DNA of 25,895 nt from UBA1231 sp045652765 (GCA_045652765.1 JAZOLG010000034.1:1-25895), one strand, 5' to 3'; counted from the stretch's first letter, positions 1 to 7,657 are shown. Notes: generated from the sequence alone by a model not told the origin. Translations and numbers: made by a program.

Positions 1-1069
1 TAATAATTTCTTCAGGATAAGATTTATTCTTTGGTAATAATATTCTAAATCTATTTTTATTTAAAATTTTTTCACCATATTCTAATTCTTCAAAATAGTA
101 TTTTCTCTCAATTAAAAATATTTTTAATCTTTCTTTGTCACCGCTTTTCTCTAGAAAATACTCTTGAAGATCACATAGTGATAACCTGTAATTTCTAACA
201 TAAAAATCTTCTAAATAATCTTTTACTTGTATAGATTTATTAATTCTTTTATGTAACTCGTCTATATCTAAAGTACATTCAACATTATAAATTCTTGATA
301 GAGTAAATGCGTCTTTTGGTCTTCTTACATGGAACGTCTTTGGTGATCTATCTTGTTTTTCAATAAATTGACAATAACTTGCGATTAATTTATCATCTTC
401 TTTTATACATGAATTTAATAATACATAAAATTTAAATGTACTAAATAATTCAATATAACACCACATTTTTTTCTTCGATATAAAAAGTATTAGTGAATGA
501 TATATTTCATCTTCAGTCCCAGCTTCTATATATTGGTCTATATATGTAAGGGGAACAAAAGGTATAACCATTTGATTTAATTCTAATTGCTCATCGCTTA
601 TATTTAAATTTTGAATAATACTTTTGTCAATATTATTGTTTAAAGCAAAATTTATTGCAATTTTCCTTATTCCGTTATAAAAGGTATTATTTTGAATATT
701 AAATTTTATACCAATGATTTTAAATTTGCTTATTATCTCATCAGTTATATTTTGCCTTAACTTTTTTTTTAGCTTTACACAATCTACAAAAGTATTCCCC
801 TTATATATTGCAGTATATTTTTTCCCTTCGTACTCAATTAAAACCTCATAAGAGGGCTTTGAATTTTTTCCGTGGCTTTTATTTAAATTAAGAATTGAAG
901 AGAATGGACTAAAAATTTTGCAAAAACCATCATCTATTTTTTTTGATACCATATTATTACAATCATGACAACATATTTTATCTGATGTTAGTAGTCCCCC
1001 TATAGCGTTGTGTACAATATGTTCCTCACTGCCTTTTTCAAATTCTTTATTACAATATAAACATCTCAT
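1..1069 (-). CDS. HNH endonuclease-like protein, 3' end cut by window edge
   Basis: The frame is open without a stop from the ATG at 1069 to base 1, giving 356 codons, so the C-terminus lies outside the window. The N-terminus reads like the HNH_5-type family: a CxxC pair (C3, C6), EHI at 16-18, an NAIGG stretch at 21-25, then CC at 33-34, C37 and NN at 38-39, a zinc-held beta-beta-alpha nuclease core. The remaining ~300 residues are not recognised. An AAAGGA ribosome site lies about 8 bases before the ATG; the overlapping ATG at 1064 is out of frame. The gene follows the 91-residue gene by 47 bases with no visible terminator, so it is probably the last member of the PHP-ATPase operon and its likely DNA-cutting effector. 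The nuclease call is by motif; the defence role is inference. Confidence 0.7.
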   Translation of the reverse strand, partial: MRCLYCNKEFEKGSEEHIVHNAIGGLLTSDKICCHDCNNMVSKKIDDGFCKIFSPFSSILNLNKSHGKNSKPSYEVLIEYEGKKYTAIYKGNTFVDCVKLKKKLRQNITDEIISKFKIIGIKFNIQNNTFYNGIRKIAINFALNNNIDKSIIQNLNISDEQLELNQMVIPFVPLTYIDQYIEAGTEDEIYHSLILFISKKKMWCYIELFSTFKFYVLLNSCIKEDDKLIASYCQFIEKQDRSPKTFHVRRPKDAFTLSRIYNVECTLDIDELHKRINKSIQVKDYLEDFYVRNYRLSLCDLQEYFLEKSGDKERLKIFLIERKYYFEELEYGEKILNKNRFRILLPKNKSYPEEII

Positions 1070-1116
1070 TATTTTGTCCTTTAATTTAAATCCTCATAAT
1101 TAATGTTTATTATCAC

Positions 1117-1392
1117 TTAATTGCTTGAATCAATATTTACAATTTGTGCTTCTAACTTAATATATTCTTCTTTTTGCTTTTTCCAAAATTCTTTAAACTG
1201 AGCACCATCTTTTGTCTCTTCATCCATTTTTTTAAACAACTGAAATATTTGATTCTTATCATCACCTTCAATATTAACGTTTCCTTTAAGCATTTGAATA
1301 AAAATTCCATATAAAAAATCTGTGTTTACATTTTCAACATTTTGATTATTATATGTAATTTTACCTTCTTCAGTTATTATTAATTTATTCAT
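1117..1392 (-). CDS. Small acidic protein of PHP-ATPase/HNH cassette
   Basis: A 91-residue soluble protein with no recognised family, signal peptide or membrane segment. It is rich in Glu, Asp, Lys and Asn, and the second half (about residues 45-85) looks helical and charged. The ATG at 1392 sits inside the end of the upstream ATPase gene (8-base overlap), with GGAGG ideally placed before it within the ATPase's last codons, so the two are translationally coupled. The position between an ABC-type ATPase and a nuclease resembles the small middle component of three-component ABC-ATPase conflict systems; an adaptor or inhibitor role is inference only. Confidence 0.75.
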   Translation of the reverse strand: MNKLIITEEGKITYNNQNVENVNTDFLYGIFIQMLKGNVNIEGDDKNQIFQLFKKMDEETKDGAQFKEFWKKQKEEYIKLEAQIVNIDSSN

Positions 1393-3874
1393 TTTTCATG
1401 CCTCCATATATTTGATTTCTTAGTTTAATAGCATCATGTGAACCATCTATAATTTCTGCAATTTCCTTCACAACGTTGTCCTTAGATGTTTTAGTTATAA
1501 AACTTAAATTATTATAGACTATTGAATTTTTACCACCTACAATTTTTTCATTAACTGCTTGTATAATGGTATTTGAATCAGCATTAACTACAAGTAATGG
1601 TTCATGTGTTGTAATAAATATTTGATACGATTTTTTTAACTCAACTAATTTATCACATAAAATATCCAATATAAATTTCTTTTCTAGATTATTATCTGGT
1701 TGATCGTAGACAATTATTGCATTATTTTCATATAATTTCATTTTATTATCAATTAATGACTTAATATATATTTTACTTAATTGTCCAGCGCTTAAAGATG
1801 CGATATTTTGAAATGCTCCATCAAGATTTTTTATTTCTATATCATAATTAATAATATCTTTTTTAATAGGTTCTATAAAGTTATAAATATTATTTTCTAA
1901 ATTTTCTAGAAAGACTTCAAGAATCATTTTAATGTCTTCTTTTTTAGTTATATTAATTTTCTTATCATTCTCAAATATTTTTTTGAATTGTGACTTATTT
2001 ACTTTTAACTGTGAACTCCCAACAGATGGATTAAATAAATATTGAAGTTCATCATATCCATATTCACTTTTAATTTTAATATTCGATAAACGTGAATTAT
2101 CATTTTCATTTAATTCAATACTACTAAATAAATCATCATAATTAATGAATGGTACTCTTAATTGAAGATCAAGAATCGTTAATTTTTTCAAACATTTTAT
2201 AATTTCTTCTGTTGCATTTTCTACGTTTTGTTTTGATTCTAGAACAGATTTATGTTTATTACCTACCGTACTATTATATAGCCCAACAATTTCGTACATT
2301 TTATTATCTATTTCAGATTTCGTATTATGTTTAATTAAATTTTGCTTTTCATTTAATGTTTTTAATGTATTTTGCTTGATAAACTCCTTACATATTTTTT
2401 CTAATTCAACTATATTGTTTACACCATATTTTTCTAATAAAGTCTTTAATATTTTAAATGAAGAATCAAAATTTTTAAAATCATTTTCATATTCAGCAAT
2501 AAACTCTTCAGTTTTTTGAATTTTTGTATTAATAATTGAACTTTTTATATATTCTACATATTTTTCAGACACTTTATTGACTTTAAGAAATTCTATAGAT
2601 GAGCTAAAAAGTTTTATTTGTTTTTCTAACTTACTCTCACATTCTCTCTTTTCTAATCTATTGCTAATAAAATTCTTAATCTCATTATTCAAAGTTTCGA
2701 ATATTTTATCAAATTTTGTAAAATTAGGATGCACATCTAGTAACTCAAGTAACTCTGCTTTATCAGAAGATAATGTAGAAATAATTTGCTTATATAGATT
2801 TTCACCTTCAAAAACATTTACATCTTTTTCGTTAATCTCTTTATCTTCATTATCATATATTCTTATTTCACTATTTTCATATAAATCATCATAATTGCAT
2901 TTACTAGAACTAACTGCAGATGTTAAATTATTCCCTGTTAATTTCTTATTAATTAAGTTCAATAATAATGTTTTACCACTTCCTGAGTTACCTATTATTG
3001 TATTTAAACCATGAGAACATTCTAAAGCACAATCTTGCAGTGTGCCTCCTTTATTTATTATTTCAATTCTCTTAATATATTTTACTTTAGTATTCAAATC
3101 AGCATCTCTCATTATTCTCGTTTGACCCATAATAGATGCAAAATATAATGAATCAAATGACTTTTCGCCCCATAAAAAAGTCGGCTCTTTTATTTCGGAA
3201 AAATCCAGTCTATCAGCAGCAGATACAGATGGTACATTTACATATATATATTTATAATTTTCCTCACTCAATTCATCAGTTAATTGGGCTTTTAAAATCT
3301 TTGTATGTATCTTTTTATTATCCTCAATCATAATCGGAATATAATATGCCATATCAGAAAGTTGTTTAAATTGTGATATATTATCTTTGATGCCTCTTTC
3401 CTTCTTTTGTTGTTTCTCTCCATGAGGAATAATTATACATTTTTTTTGTAGAATATCATCTACTAAATCATCGATGGTTATTGCGTTGATTTTGTTATTA
3501 CAAATACATTTATCAATTTTCGATTCTAATTCATTCAAATCTATATCAGGAGAAAAAACTACAACAGTATGTAAAAATTTTTGATCCTTTGCTTCTAATT
3601 TTAAATCATTTACTAAATCAAATTCGACACCTGGAAGTAATAAGATATCTTTTGAGTCGCAATAAGTTTTTAAATTGCCATAATCTTTTGCAGAAAATTT
3701 ATTTTTATTTGTTAAGCCGATTATTTCAAAACCATTAGTTTTAGCAGAATTTATCTGCGACTTTGCATATGCTAAATCAAAAGAATATTGTGTTGTAGAG
3801 TTCAATTCTCTATCCGCACCTTTACCTCCAAAATGATTATGTAAACTAATTTTTATAAATTCATCATATTGCAT
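1385..3874 (-). CDS. PHP-like domain / ABC-type (SMC-like) ATPase fusion
   Basis: An 829-residue protein. The ATG at 3874 is chosen because AAGGAG lies 7 bases upstream; a TTG at 3919 would add 15 residues but has no ribosome site. Residues 1-250 resemble a PHP phosphoesterase: LHNHF (H12, H14), PGVEF (E84), LHTVVVF (H102), PHG (H151). The usual TDH and GSDAH metal motifs read TNKN and GEKSFDS, so the metal site looks eroded. Residues 280-829 form an ABC/SMC-type ATPase: Walker A GNSGSGKT (295-302), a helical insert with probable coiled coil (about 390-640), signature LSAGQ (694-698), Walker B/D-loop VYDQPDNNL (D724) and H-loop TTHEP (H757). This is the layout of TrlF-like PHP-ATPases. It heads a cassette with the 91-residue protein and the HNH protein. 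Family assignment is good; the anti-phage role is inferred from the ATPase-plus-HNH pairing seen in Septu. Confidence 0.85.
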   Translation of the reverse strand: MQYDEFIKISLHNHFGGKGADRELNSTTQYSFDLAYAKSQINSAKTNGFEIIGLTNKNKFSAKDYGNLKTYCDSKDILLLPGVEFDLVNDLKLEAKDQKFLHTVVVFSPDIDLNELESKIDKCICNNKINAITIDDLVDDILQKKCIIIPHGEKQQKKERGIKDNISQFKQLSDMAYYIPIMIEDNKKIHTKILKAQLTDELSEENYKYIYVNVPSVSAADRLDFSEIKEPTFLWGEKSFDSLYFASIMGQTRIMRDADLNTKVKYIKRIEIINKGGTLQDCALECSHGLNTIIGNSGSGKTLLLNLINKKLTGNNLTSAVSSSKCNYDDLYENSEIRIYDNEDKEINEKDVNVFEGENLYKQIISTLSSDKAELLELLDVHPNFTKFDKIFETLNNEIKNFISNRLEKRECESKLEKQIKLFSSSIEFLKVNKVSEKYVEYIKSSIINTKIQKTEEFIAEYENDFKNFDSSFKILKTLLEKYGVNNIVELEKICKEFIKQNTLKTLNEKQNLIKHNTKSEIDNKMYEIVGLYNSTVGNKHKSVLESKQNVENATEEIIKCLKKLTILDLQLRVPFINYDDLFSSIELNENDNSRLSNIKIKSEYGYDELQYLFNPSVGSSQLKVNKSQFKKIFENDKKINITKKEDIKMILEVFLENLENNIYNFIEPIKKDIINYDIEIKNLDGAFQNIASLSAGQLSKIYIKSLIDNKMKLYENNAIIVYDQPDNNLEKKFILDILCDKLVELKKSYQIFITTHEPLLVVNADSNTIIQAVNEKIVGGKNSIVYNNLSFITKTSKDNVVKEIAEIIDGSHDAIKLRNQIYGGMKNE

Positions 3875-4199
3875 ATTTGTTCTCCTTCTTTTAAAAGCCA
3901 ATTTTACTTTATTAAACAACTTTTATTCTTCAATTTAAGTTGTCTCATCACAGACTTTTCATCGTGATGTTCTAAATTCACATTAACTAAATATCTCGAT
4001 GATTTTCTTAATAAAAGATTATAGATTTTTAATTAATCTCACTTATTGTTCTTATGTTTTAACTTGCTTTTTACATATTTTTCATTGTTTTTAATCATTT
4101 TCATCAACTTTTGCTCACTTTTTCGTAGAGACAAAAGTGTAAACTCACGTGATATAAATTTACAATGTTTAACCTTTGCTTTGACTTAATGATATTTTA
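3875..4199. other. Spacer between the two cassettes, possible degraded coding
   Basis: No intact gene is seen here. On the minus strand one frame from 4185 to the stop at 3904 spans 94 codons, interrupted only by two nearby stops (TGA at 4039-4041 and a TAA six bases further on). The piece before them is lysine-rich; the piece after runs about 40 codons. It may be a decayed gene or chance in AT-rich DNA. The promoter of the PHP-ATPase operon must lie here, but only weak -10-like sequences (TAAAGT/TAAAAT around 3902-3912) are visible. Confidence 0.35.
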
Positions 4200-4225
4200 A
4201 AAATACAAGTTTTGTAAAACCTTGT
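4200..4225 (-). terminator. Weak intrinsic terminator after RexB-like gene
   Basis: Arms ACAAGTTTT (4205-4213) and AAAACCTTGT (4216-4225) pair with one bulged base and a 2-base loop. Minus-strand reading then gives ATTTTTA. The hairpin touches the stop codon of the membrane-protein gene. The AT-rich stem and short T-run suggest it is only partly effective. Confidence 0.4.
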
Positions 4226-4731
4226 TAACTTCGTTTCAAACCAAAAACAACATTTGTTAACGACTCAATGAATGTCATTAAAATATTTAGTAGCAGAAAT
4301 AGAACTATTGTAAAATATATTAAATTTGAACGAAATACAAAAAAATATCCTAAAATTTCAATTAACAATAATACTATTAAATTCAAATTTATAAATGAAA
4401 ACTTATATATCAAGGCTTCATATAATGATATCTTATATTTGTTACCAAGCATTGTTGATTTTAATTTATTTATTGCATTTCCTTCAATAGAATATAACAT
4501 TATTAAAATTGATGAACAAAATCCTATTAAAATAGAACTTATAGTAAATAAATCAATTTCAATTATTTTAAATTTTTTACGATAACACAACATATATGTC
4601 ATACTAACAAGTATTGGTATTAAAACATTTGTAATATATGTTTGGAATTTAATGGTTTTCAAATATCGTATCCAAATAATTATTGGTTCAAAGTATAATA
4701 ATTTACCTATGTGCTTGAATATCCATCTCAT
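4225..4731 (-). CDS. Four-helix membrane protein, RexB-like by position
   Basis: A 168-residue hydrophobic protein with four predicted membrane segments near residues 32-50, 61-82, 110-132 and 136-163, separated by short basic loops. The amphipathic N-terminus carries several Arg and Lys, suggesting a cytoplasmic N-terminus. Its ATG overlaps the TGA of the preceding gene as ATGA, so translation is coupled. Size, helix number and position after a roughly 280-residue soluble partner match lambda RexB (144 residues, four helices), the depolarising channel of the Rex exclusion system. I see no clear residue-level similarity to RexB, so this is an analogy by architecture. A Kiwa-type membrane component (KwaA) is an alternative, though Kiwa genes usually occur in the reverse order. 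Confidence 0.7.
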   Translation of the reverse strand: MRWIFKHIGKLLYFEPIIIWIRYLKTIKFQTYITNVLIPILVSMTYMLCYRKKFKIIEIDLFTISSILIGFCSSILIMLYSIEGNAINKLKSTMLGNKYKISLYEALIYKFSFINLNLIVLLLIEILGYFFVFRSNLIYFTIVLFLLLNILMTFIESLTNVVFGLKRS

Positions 4732-5588
4732 ATTAATTCACTCATCTTTTGAAAAATATCTTCAGATATTACTTCACCATTATCATTTTTATTAACATAA
4801 ATATAAATTTGTTTTGCAAAAACATCTGAATTAATTATTCTTTTATTGTTTTCTTCATCATCTACATCAACTGTTACTTTGGAAACTTCTTTGTTTATAA
4901 ATAATCCTTCTATTTTATCTAACAGAGGTTGTTTCTCAATAGATTGTCTTTTTTTAGCCTTATATTCTATACAATAAGTTTCATGCATTGTTTTTTCATT
5001 ATATAAATTATAATAATCTGATCCACTGTTTGTGCAAAATACATCAAATTTTACATTTTTGATTCTCTTAGATTTCTTGATAATATCAAAAAAGTTCTTT
5101 TCAAGTATTTGTTTCAATACTATTCTTTTAATATTAGAATCATACTTTGCTCTAATACTATTCCATATTTCATTTAAAATCATATTAAACACTGATATAC
5201 TTGTTCCGCTTCTTCTATATTCAAACGCAACTAAATTATTCTTAATTAATGCATGTGTGCTCTCTTTATCTCCTTCATCTGCACTCTTAGGAGAAGCCCT
5301 TTCAATTTTTGTTCTAATATCTATTAAATTCGGTCTATAATTATACTTACAGTTTATTAATTTAATTTCCGTATAATCGTTATTAAAGTTCATCCGTTCT
5401 ATTGAGTACCATCTATTTGTAGAAACATGCTTTTTTAGCGTATCTATTTGATTATTCATTTCTTCTAATAATTCATTCAAATATGAAAAATCAGAACACT
5501 TTTCTTCATCATTTTTTTCGCATAGTATTTCATATATATAAATTTTCTTCTGTACTATATTATCAATTTTTTGTAATGTTAAATTCAT
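4728..5588 (-). CDS. Soluble RexA-like sensor candidate, partner of membrane protein
   Basis: A 286-residue protein without signal peptide or membrane helices. The ATG at 5588 has AAGGAG six bases upstream. The most telling stretch is residues 86-143: an Ile-rich start, ERASPKSADEGDKES (96-110), then THALIKNN, then a beta strand VAFEYRRSGTSISVF and a helix. This recalls the central part of lambda RexA, where a short Ser/Asp/Glu-rich segment precedes a strand ending in a Gly-rich turn, but the resemblance is weak and judged by eye. The C-terminal half is Lys-rich and could bind nucleic acid. With the coupled membrane protein it forms a two-gene unit in rexA-rexB order. Function is inferred from layout; an unrelated two-component exclusion or toxin pair remains possible. 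Confidence 0.7.
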   Translation of the reverse strand: MNLTLQKIDNIVQKKIYIYEILCEKNDEEKCSDFSYLNELLEEMNNQIDTLKKHVSTNRWYSIERMNFNNDYTEIKLINCKYNYRPNLIDIRTKIERASPKSADEGDKESTHALIKNNLVAFEYRRSGTSISVFNMILNEIWNSIRAKYDSNIKRIVLKQILEKNFFDIIKKSKRIKNVKFDVFCTNSGSDYYNLYNEKTMHETYCIEYKAKKRQSIEKQPLLDKIEGLFINKEVSKVTVDVDDEENNKRIINSDVFAKQIYIYVNKNDNGEVISEDIFQKMSELI

Positions 5589-5719
5589 AACTTTCTCCTT
5601 AAATTTTAAAGTATTTTTTTACATTGTCTTAAACTAATGTAATTGTAATTAGGATTGTTTGCTTTTAATAGCATTAGTTGCACACTAACTAAATATTGTC
5701 TAATTTTCCCCAAGCAAAC

Positions 5720-5750
5720 AAAAAAAGGGCCCCAATAATCCGGGCCCATT
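5720..5750 (-). terminator. Intrinsic terminator of small RNA copy 1
   Basis: GGGCCC at 5727-5732 pairs with GGGCCC at 5742-5747 across a 9-base loop; reading the minus strand, seven T follow (5726-5720). GC-only arms stand out sharply in this AT-rich region. It probably also stops transcripts from the sigma/anti-sigma operon upstream. Confidence 0.85.
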
Positions 5751-5836
5751 ATTTCATTTTTCCCCTTGAATTGTTAAAAAATCGTGCTAAGATTAAAATT
5801 ACATACTCCCACATATAATAATATTTAATCCAACCA
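5720..5836 (-). ncRNA. Small RNA copy 1 of a three-member family (or leader RNA)
   Basis: A compact unit with a consensus promoter (5842-5870), a predicted start near 5836 and a terminator at 5720-5750, giving an RNA of about 117 nt. The 5' end GGUUGGAUU is shared with the copies at 7436-7549 and 9067-9169. Here GAUUAAA near the 5' end can pair with UUUAAUC about 30 nt later, closing a long stem-loop. It lies between an anti-sigma gene and the RexA-like gene, 131 bases upstream of the latter's ATG, so it could be an independent RNA or an attenuator for that operon. No credible reading frame is present. Confidence 0.6.
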
Positions 5837-5841
5837 TAACC

Positions 5842-5870
5842 ATTATATCACCAAATTTTGACAAAGTCAA
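5842..5870 (-). promoter_or_regulatory. Consensus promoter of small RNA copy 1
   Basis: TTGACT (5865-5870), 17 bases, TATAAT (5842-5847). The -35 lies inside a perfect inverted repeat TTTTGAC-TTT-GTCAAAA, a possible operator. Confidence 0.8.
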
Positions 5871-5954
5871 AATATTTAAACTACTTTTTTCTAAAATGGA
5901 TTGAATTAAGATTTAAAAACATATATATAATTATTATATTTTCGAAAACATTTT

Positions 5955-6761
5955 TTATTTGTTTATTACATACATTTTATTATAAATAATAGCTGTATAA
6001 TATTCTTTATATACACCTGGTTCTATTTCAGTGAAGTAAATACTAATACCTGTTGTAAGATTTCCCATAGTATCGTATTCATTATCATTTAACCACTCTT
6101 TAGTTAGTGTGACATTTGATAATGTTTCAAATTCATCAATGACACAAGTAAAATCATATGACAAATTACTTTCAAATATAAATTCTTTAAATTCACCGTT
6201 TAACTGTTTAATAAAAACATAATCTTTTTGATTATCGATTATTAAATAAAAATTACAATAAACGCTATAATCAAGTACATCTTTTTTTAAATTAAATTCA
6301 TTAATCAATTCATTTTTATCTTCTTCTTTTAATAAATCAGTTAATAATATTTTTGATAGTGGAATGTAATTTGTTCCTGCCGCATATCTTCCAGAAAACG
6401 CAACACATAAATCATATTCTTTTAACATCATTGATTCAAATGATACTTTACTTGATGATATTAATCCTTGTTCACCACCTGGTTCAGATACGCCTGGATC
6501 TTGTTTATTACAGATGGCACAATTAGATGAATGCGATTCATGATTTGCTATAATATATTTTTTGCATGTAAAAATTGTAGAAAATAAAGTTATTCCAAAA
6601 AGAACAAATATTGATAAACTCATATATAAAGCCTTATTAAAATAAATTCTTTTAGGTTTTACTGTTTTAATATTACTTTCAATATTACCATTTATTTCAT
6701 TTCTAATCTTGTTATAATCAAGATTGATAAAATTATCATTTTTAATTTTAGAGTTAATCAT
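5955..6761 (-). CDS. Membrane anti-sigma-like protein 1
   Basis: A 268-residue protein: cytoplasmic N-terminus (1-43), one membrane helix (44-66), then an extracytoplasmic domain of about 200 residues. Its ATG overlaps the sigma gene's stop by 8 bases, with AAAGGAGG upstream. The C-terminal half (about 100-268) matches the protein at 7658-8437, sharing spaced motifs and the ending YxxxIxNxxYVxNK, so the two are duplicates. Single-pass proteins coupled to an ECF sigma are usually anti-sigma factors that hold the sigma until an outside signal; that role is inferred. Just after the helix is H77-x3-C81-x2-C84, the pattern of zinc anti-sigma proteins, but here on the predicted outer side; the paralogue lacks it. 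Confidence 0.75.
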   Translation of the reverse strand: MINSKIKNDNFINLDYNKIRNEINGNIESNIKTVKPKRIYFNKALYMSLSIFVLFGITLFSTIFTCKKYIIANHESHSSNCAICNKQDPGVSEPGGEQGLISSSKVSFESMMLKEYDLCVAFSGRYAAGTNYIPLSKILLTDLLKEEDKNELINEFNLKKDVLDYSVYCNFYLIIDNQKDYVFIKQLNGEFKEFIFESNLSYDFTCVIDEFETLSNVTLTKEWLNDNEYDTMGNLTTGISIYFTEIEPGVYKEYYTAIIYNKMYVINK

Positions 6762-7290
6762 TTGTTATCCTCCTTTTATTATATTTATCGATTGCTCTAT
6801 GATATATAGAGTTAATCGAAGATGCTGGTTTTTGATACTTAACCCCAAGTTCTTTATAAGAATACTCATAAACTGAATGAAGAATAATAATATTTATTTC
6901 AAATAAAGATAAATACTTTTCCATATCATGTATAAGTTCATAATACTTAGTGTTATCACTTATAGATTCATTTGTATTTATAACATACTCTTCATTATAT
7001 TCTACTAAGAGTTTATTATCTTTTCTTTTTAAGAAATTAATAGCAGCATTTTTAGCACAAGTAACAAGATAGTATTTTATATTTTCTAGTTTTATATTAA
7101 ATAAAACTTTTGAAAACTGTAAGAATACATCATTTACTAATTCTTCAACATCTTCTTTTCTGCTTACATACTTTGTGATAACAAATCCTATTAACTTCCC
7201 ATAATCTAGATACAACTTTTCAAATAGTTCTTCTATTTTTTCAACATCATTTCTTTTTATTGCTTTTGTAAATTCTTTTTCATAATTCAT
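6754..7290 (-). CDS. ECF-type RNA polymerase sigma factor 1
   Basis: A 178-residue protein starting at the ATG at 7290, chosen because TGGAG lies 6 bases upstream and the N-terminus then aligns with the sigma at 8424-8960. Upstream GTG (7323) and ATG (7305) starts are in frame but the GTG falls inside the presumed promoter motif. Region 2 spans about 15-90 (EDVEELVNDVF, then NIKYYLVTCAKNAAINFLKR); region 4 spans about 125-175 (EINIIILHSVYEYSYKELGVKY with a recognition helix SSINSIYHRAI). There is no region 1 or 3, as in ECF sigmas. It forms a coupled operon with the anti-sigma-like gene. Targets are unknown; it probably drives its own promoter. Confidence 0.85.
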   Translation of the reverse strand: MNYEKEFTKAIKRNDVEKIEELFEKLYLDYGKLIGFVITKYVSRKEDVEELVNDVFLQFSKVLFNIKLENIKYYLVTCAKNAAINFLKRKDNKLLVEYNEEYVINTNESISDNTKYYELIHDMEKYLSLFEINIIILHSVYEYSYKELGVKYQKPASSINSIYHRAIDKYNKRRITND

Positions 7291-7319
7291 ATTAAACTCC
7301 AACATCTTATAGGATATCC

Positions 7320-7358
7320 TCACTTAATAAAACAAAATATTTTTTGTTTTTAACGCAA
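7320..7358 (-). promoter_or_regulatory. Shared sigma-gene upstream motif, copy 1
   Basis: Minus-strand TTTTGTTTTATTAAGTGA (7320-7337) is preceded 13 bases earlier by GTTAAAAA. The upstream region of the second sigma gene carries the same arrangement with the same 13-base gap. The motif lies about 30 bases before the ATG and is a candidate ECF autoregulatory promoter; no good house-keeping promoter is seen between it and the gene. Confidence 0.5.
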
Positions 7359-7435
7359 AACGATTAACTTTTTTGCCAATAAATATTATTACAATTTATT
7401 ATAAATAATCAAAGTTTTAGAATATTATTTAGAAC

Positions 7436-7464
7436 AAAAAATGGGCCCGAATAAACCGGGTCCA
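7436..7464 (-). terminator. Intrinsic terminator of small RNA copy 2
   Basis: TGGGCCCG (7442-7449) pairs with CGGGTCCA (7457-7464) with one G-U, a 7-base loop, then six T on the minus strand. The T in place of C against copy 1 keeps pairing through wobble. Confidence 0.85.
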
Positions 7465-7549
7465 CAATTTCATATTTTACAATAATTTAACAAAAAATTT
7501 CGATAAGATTAAAAACACACACCTACATTGACACACATTAAACCAACCA
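7436..7549 (-). ncRNA. Small RNA copy 2 of the three-member family
   Basis: Predicted start near 7549 after the promoter at 7555-7583; end at the terminator at 7436-7464; about 113 nt. The 5' end reads GGUUGGUUUAA, close to copies 1 and 3, and UUUUUAAUCUUA matches a middle block of copy 1. The centre carries GU-repeat stretches that pair only weakly, so its fold is less clear. It lies between anti-sigma 2 and sigma 1, upstream of the candidate ECF promoter. Confidence 0.6.
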
Positions 7550-7554
7550 TTAAT

Positions 7555-7583
7555 ATTATAACATCAAATTTTGATAAAGTCAA
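7555..7583 (-). promoter_or_regulatory. Consensus promoter of small RNA copy 2
   Basis: TTGACT (7578-7583), 17 bases, TATAAT (7555-7560). The spacer matches copy 1 at nearly every base, and the TTTTGA...TCAAAA inverted repeat is kept. Confidence 0.8.
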
Positions 7584-7657
7584 AATAATTAAATAACTTT
7601 TTTCAAAATTTCATTTGTTATATATATCATTAGATATTTAAAATATTTTACTAATAG

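Noticed and set aside
2577..2894. Plus-strand frame of 105 codons inside the PHP-ATPase gene
   Set aside because: It is a shadow of the ATPase's helical insert, has Ser/Leu-rich low-complexity composition, and has no ribosome site. The same holds for plus-strand frames at 3136-3333, 4268-4585, 5032-5340, 12446-12634, 17556-17747, 22632-22898 and 23542-23817.
1385..3874. PHP domain taken as DNA polymerase III or histidinol phosphatase
   Set aside because: No polymerase palm or finger region is present; the rest is an ABC-type ATPase.
3875..3919. TTG start at 3919 adding 15 residues to the PHP-ATPase
   Set aside because: No ribosome site precedes it, while the ATG at 3874 has AAGGAG at ideal distance and begins right at the PHP fold.
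4225..5588. Kiwa system (KwaA/KwaB)
   Set aside because: Gene order is reversed relative to Kiwa and no clear KwaB features were seen; kept only as an alternative to the RexAB-like reading.
7291..7323. GTG (7323) or ATG (7305) start for sigma 1
   Set aside because: The GTG lies in the shared promoter-like box; the ATG at 7290 has a ribosome site and aligns with sigma 2.
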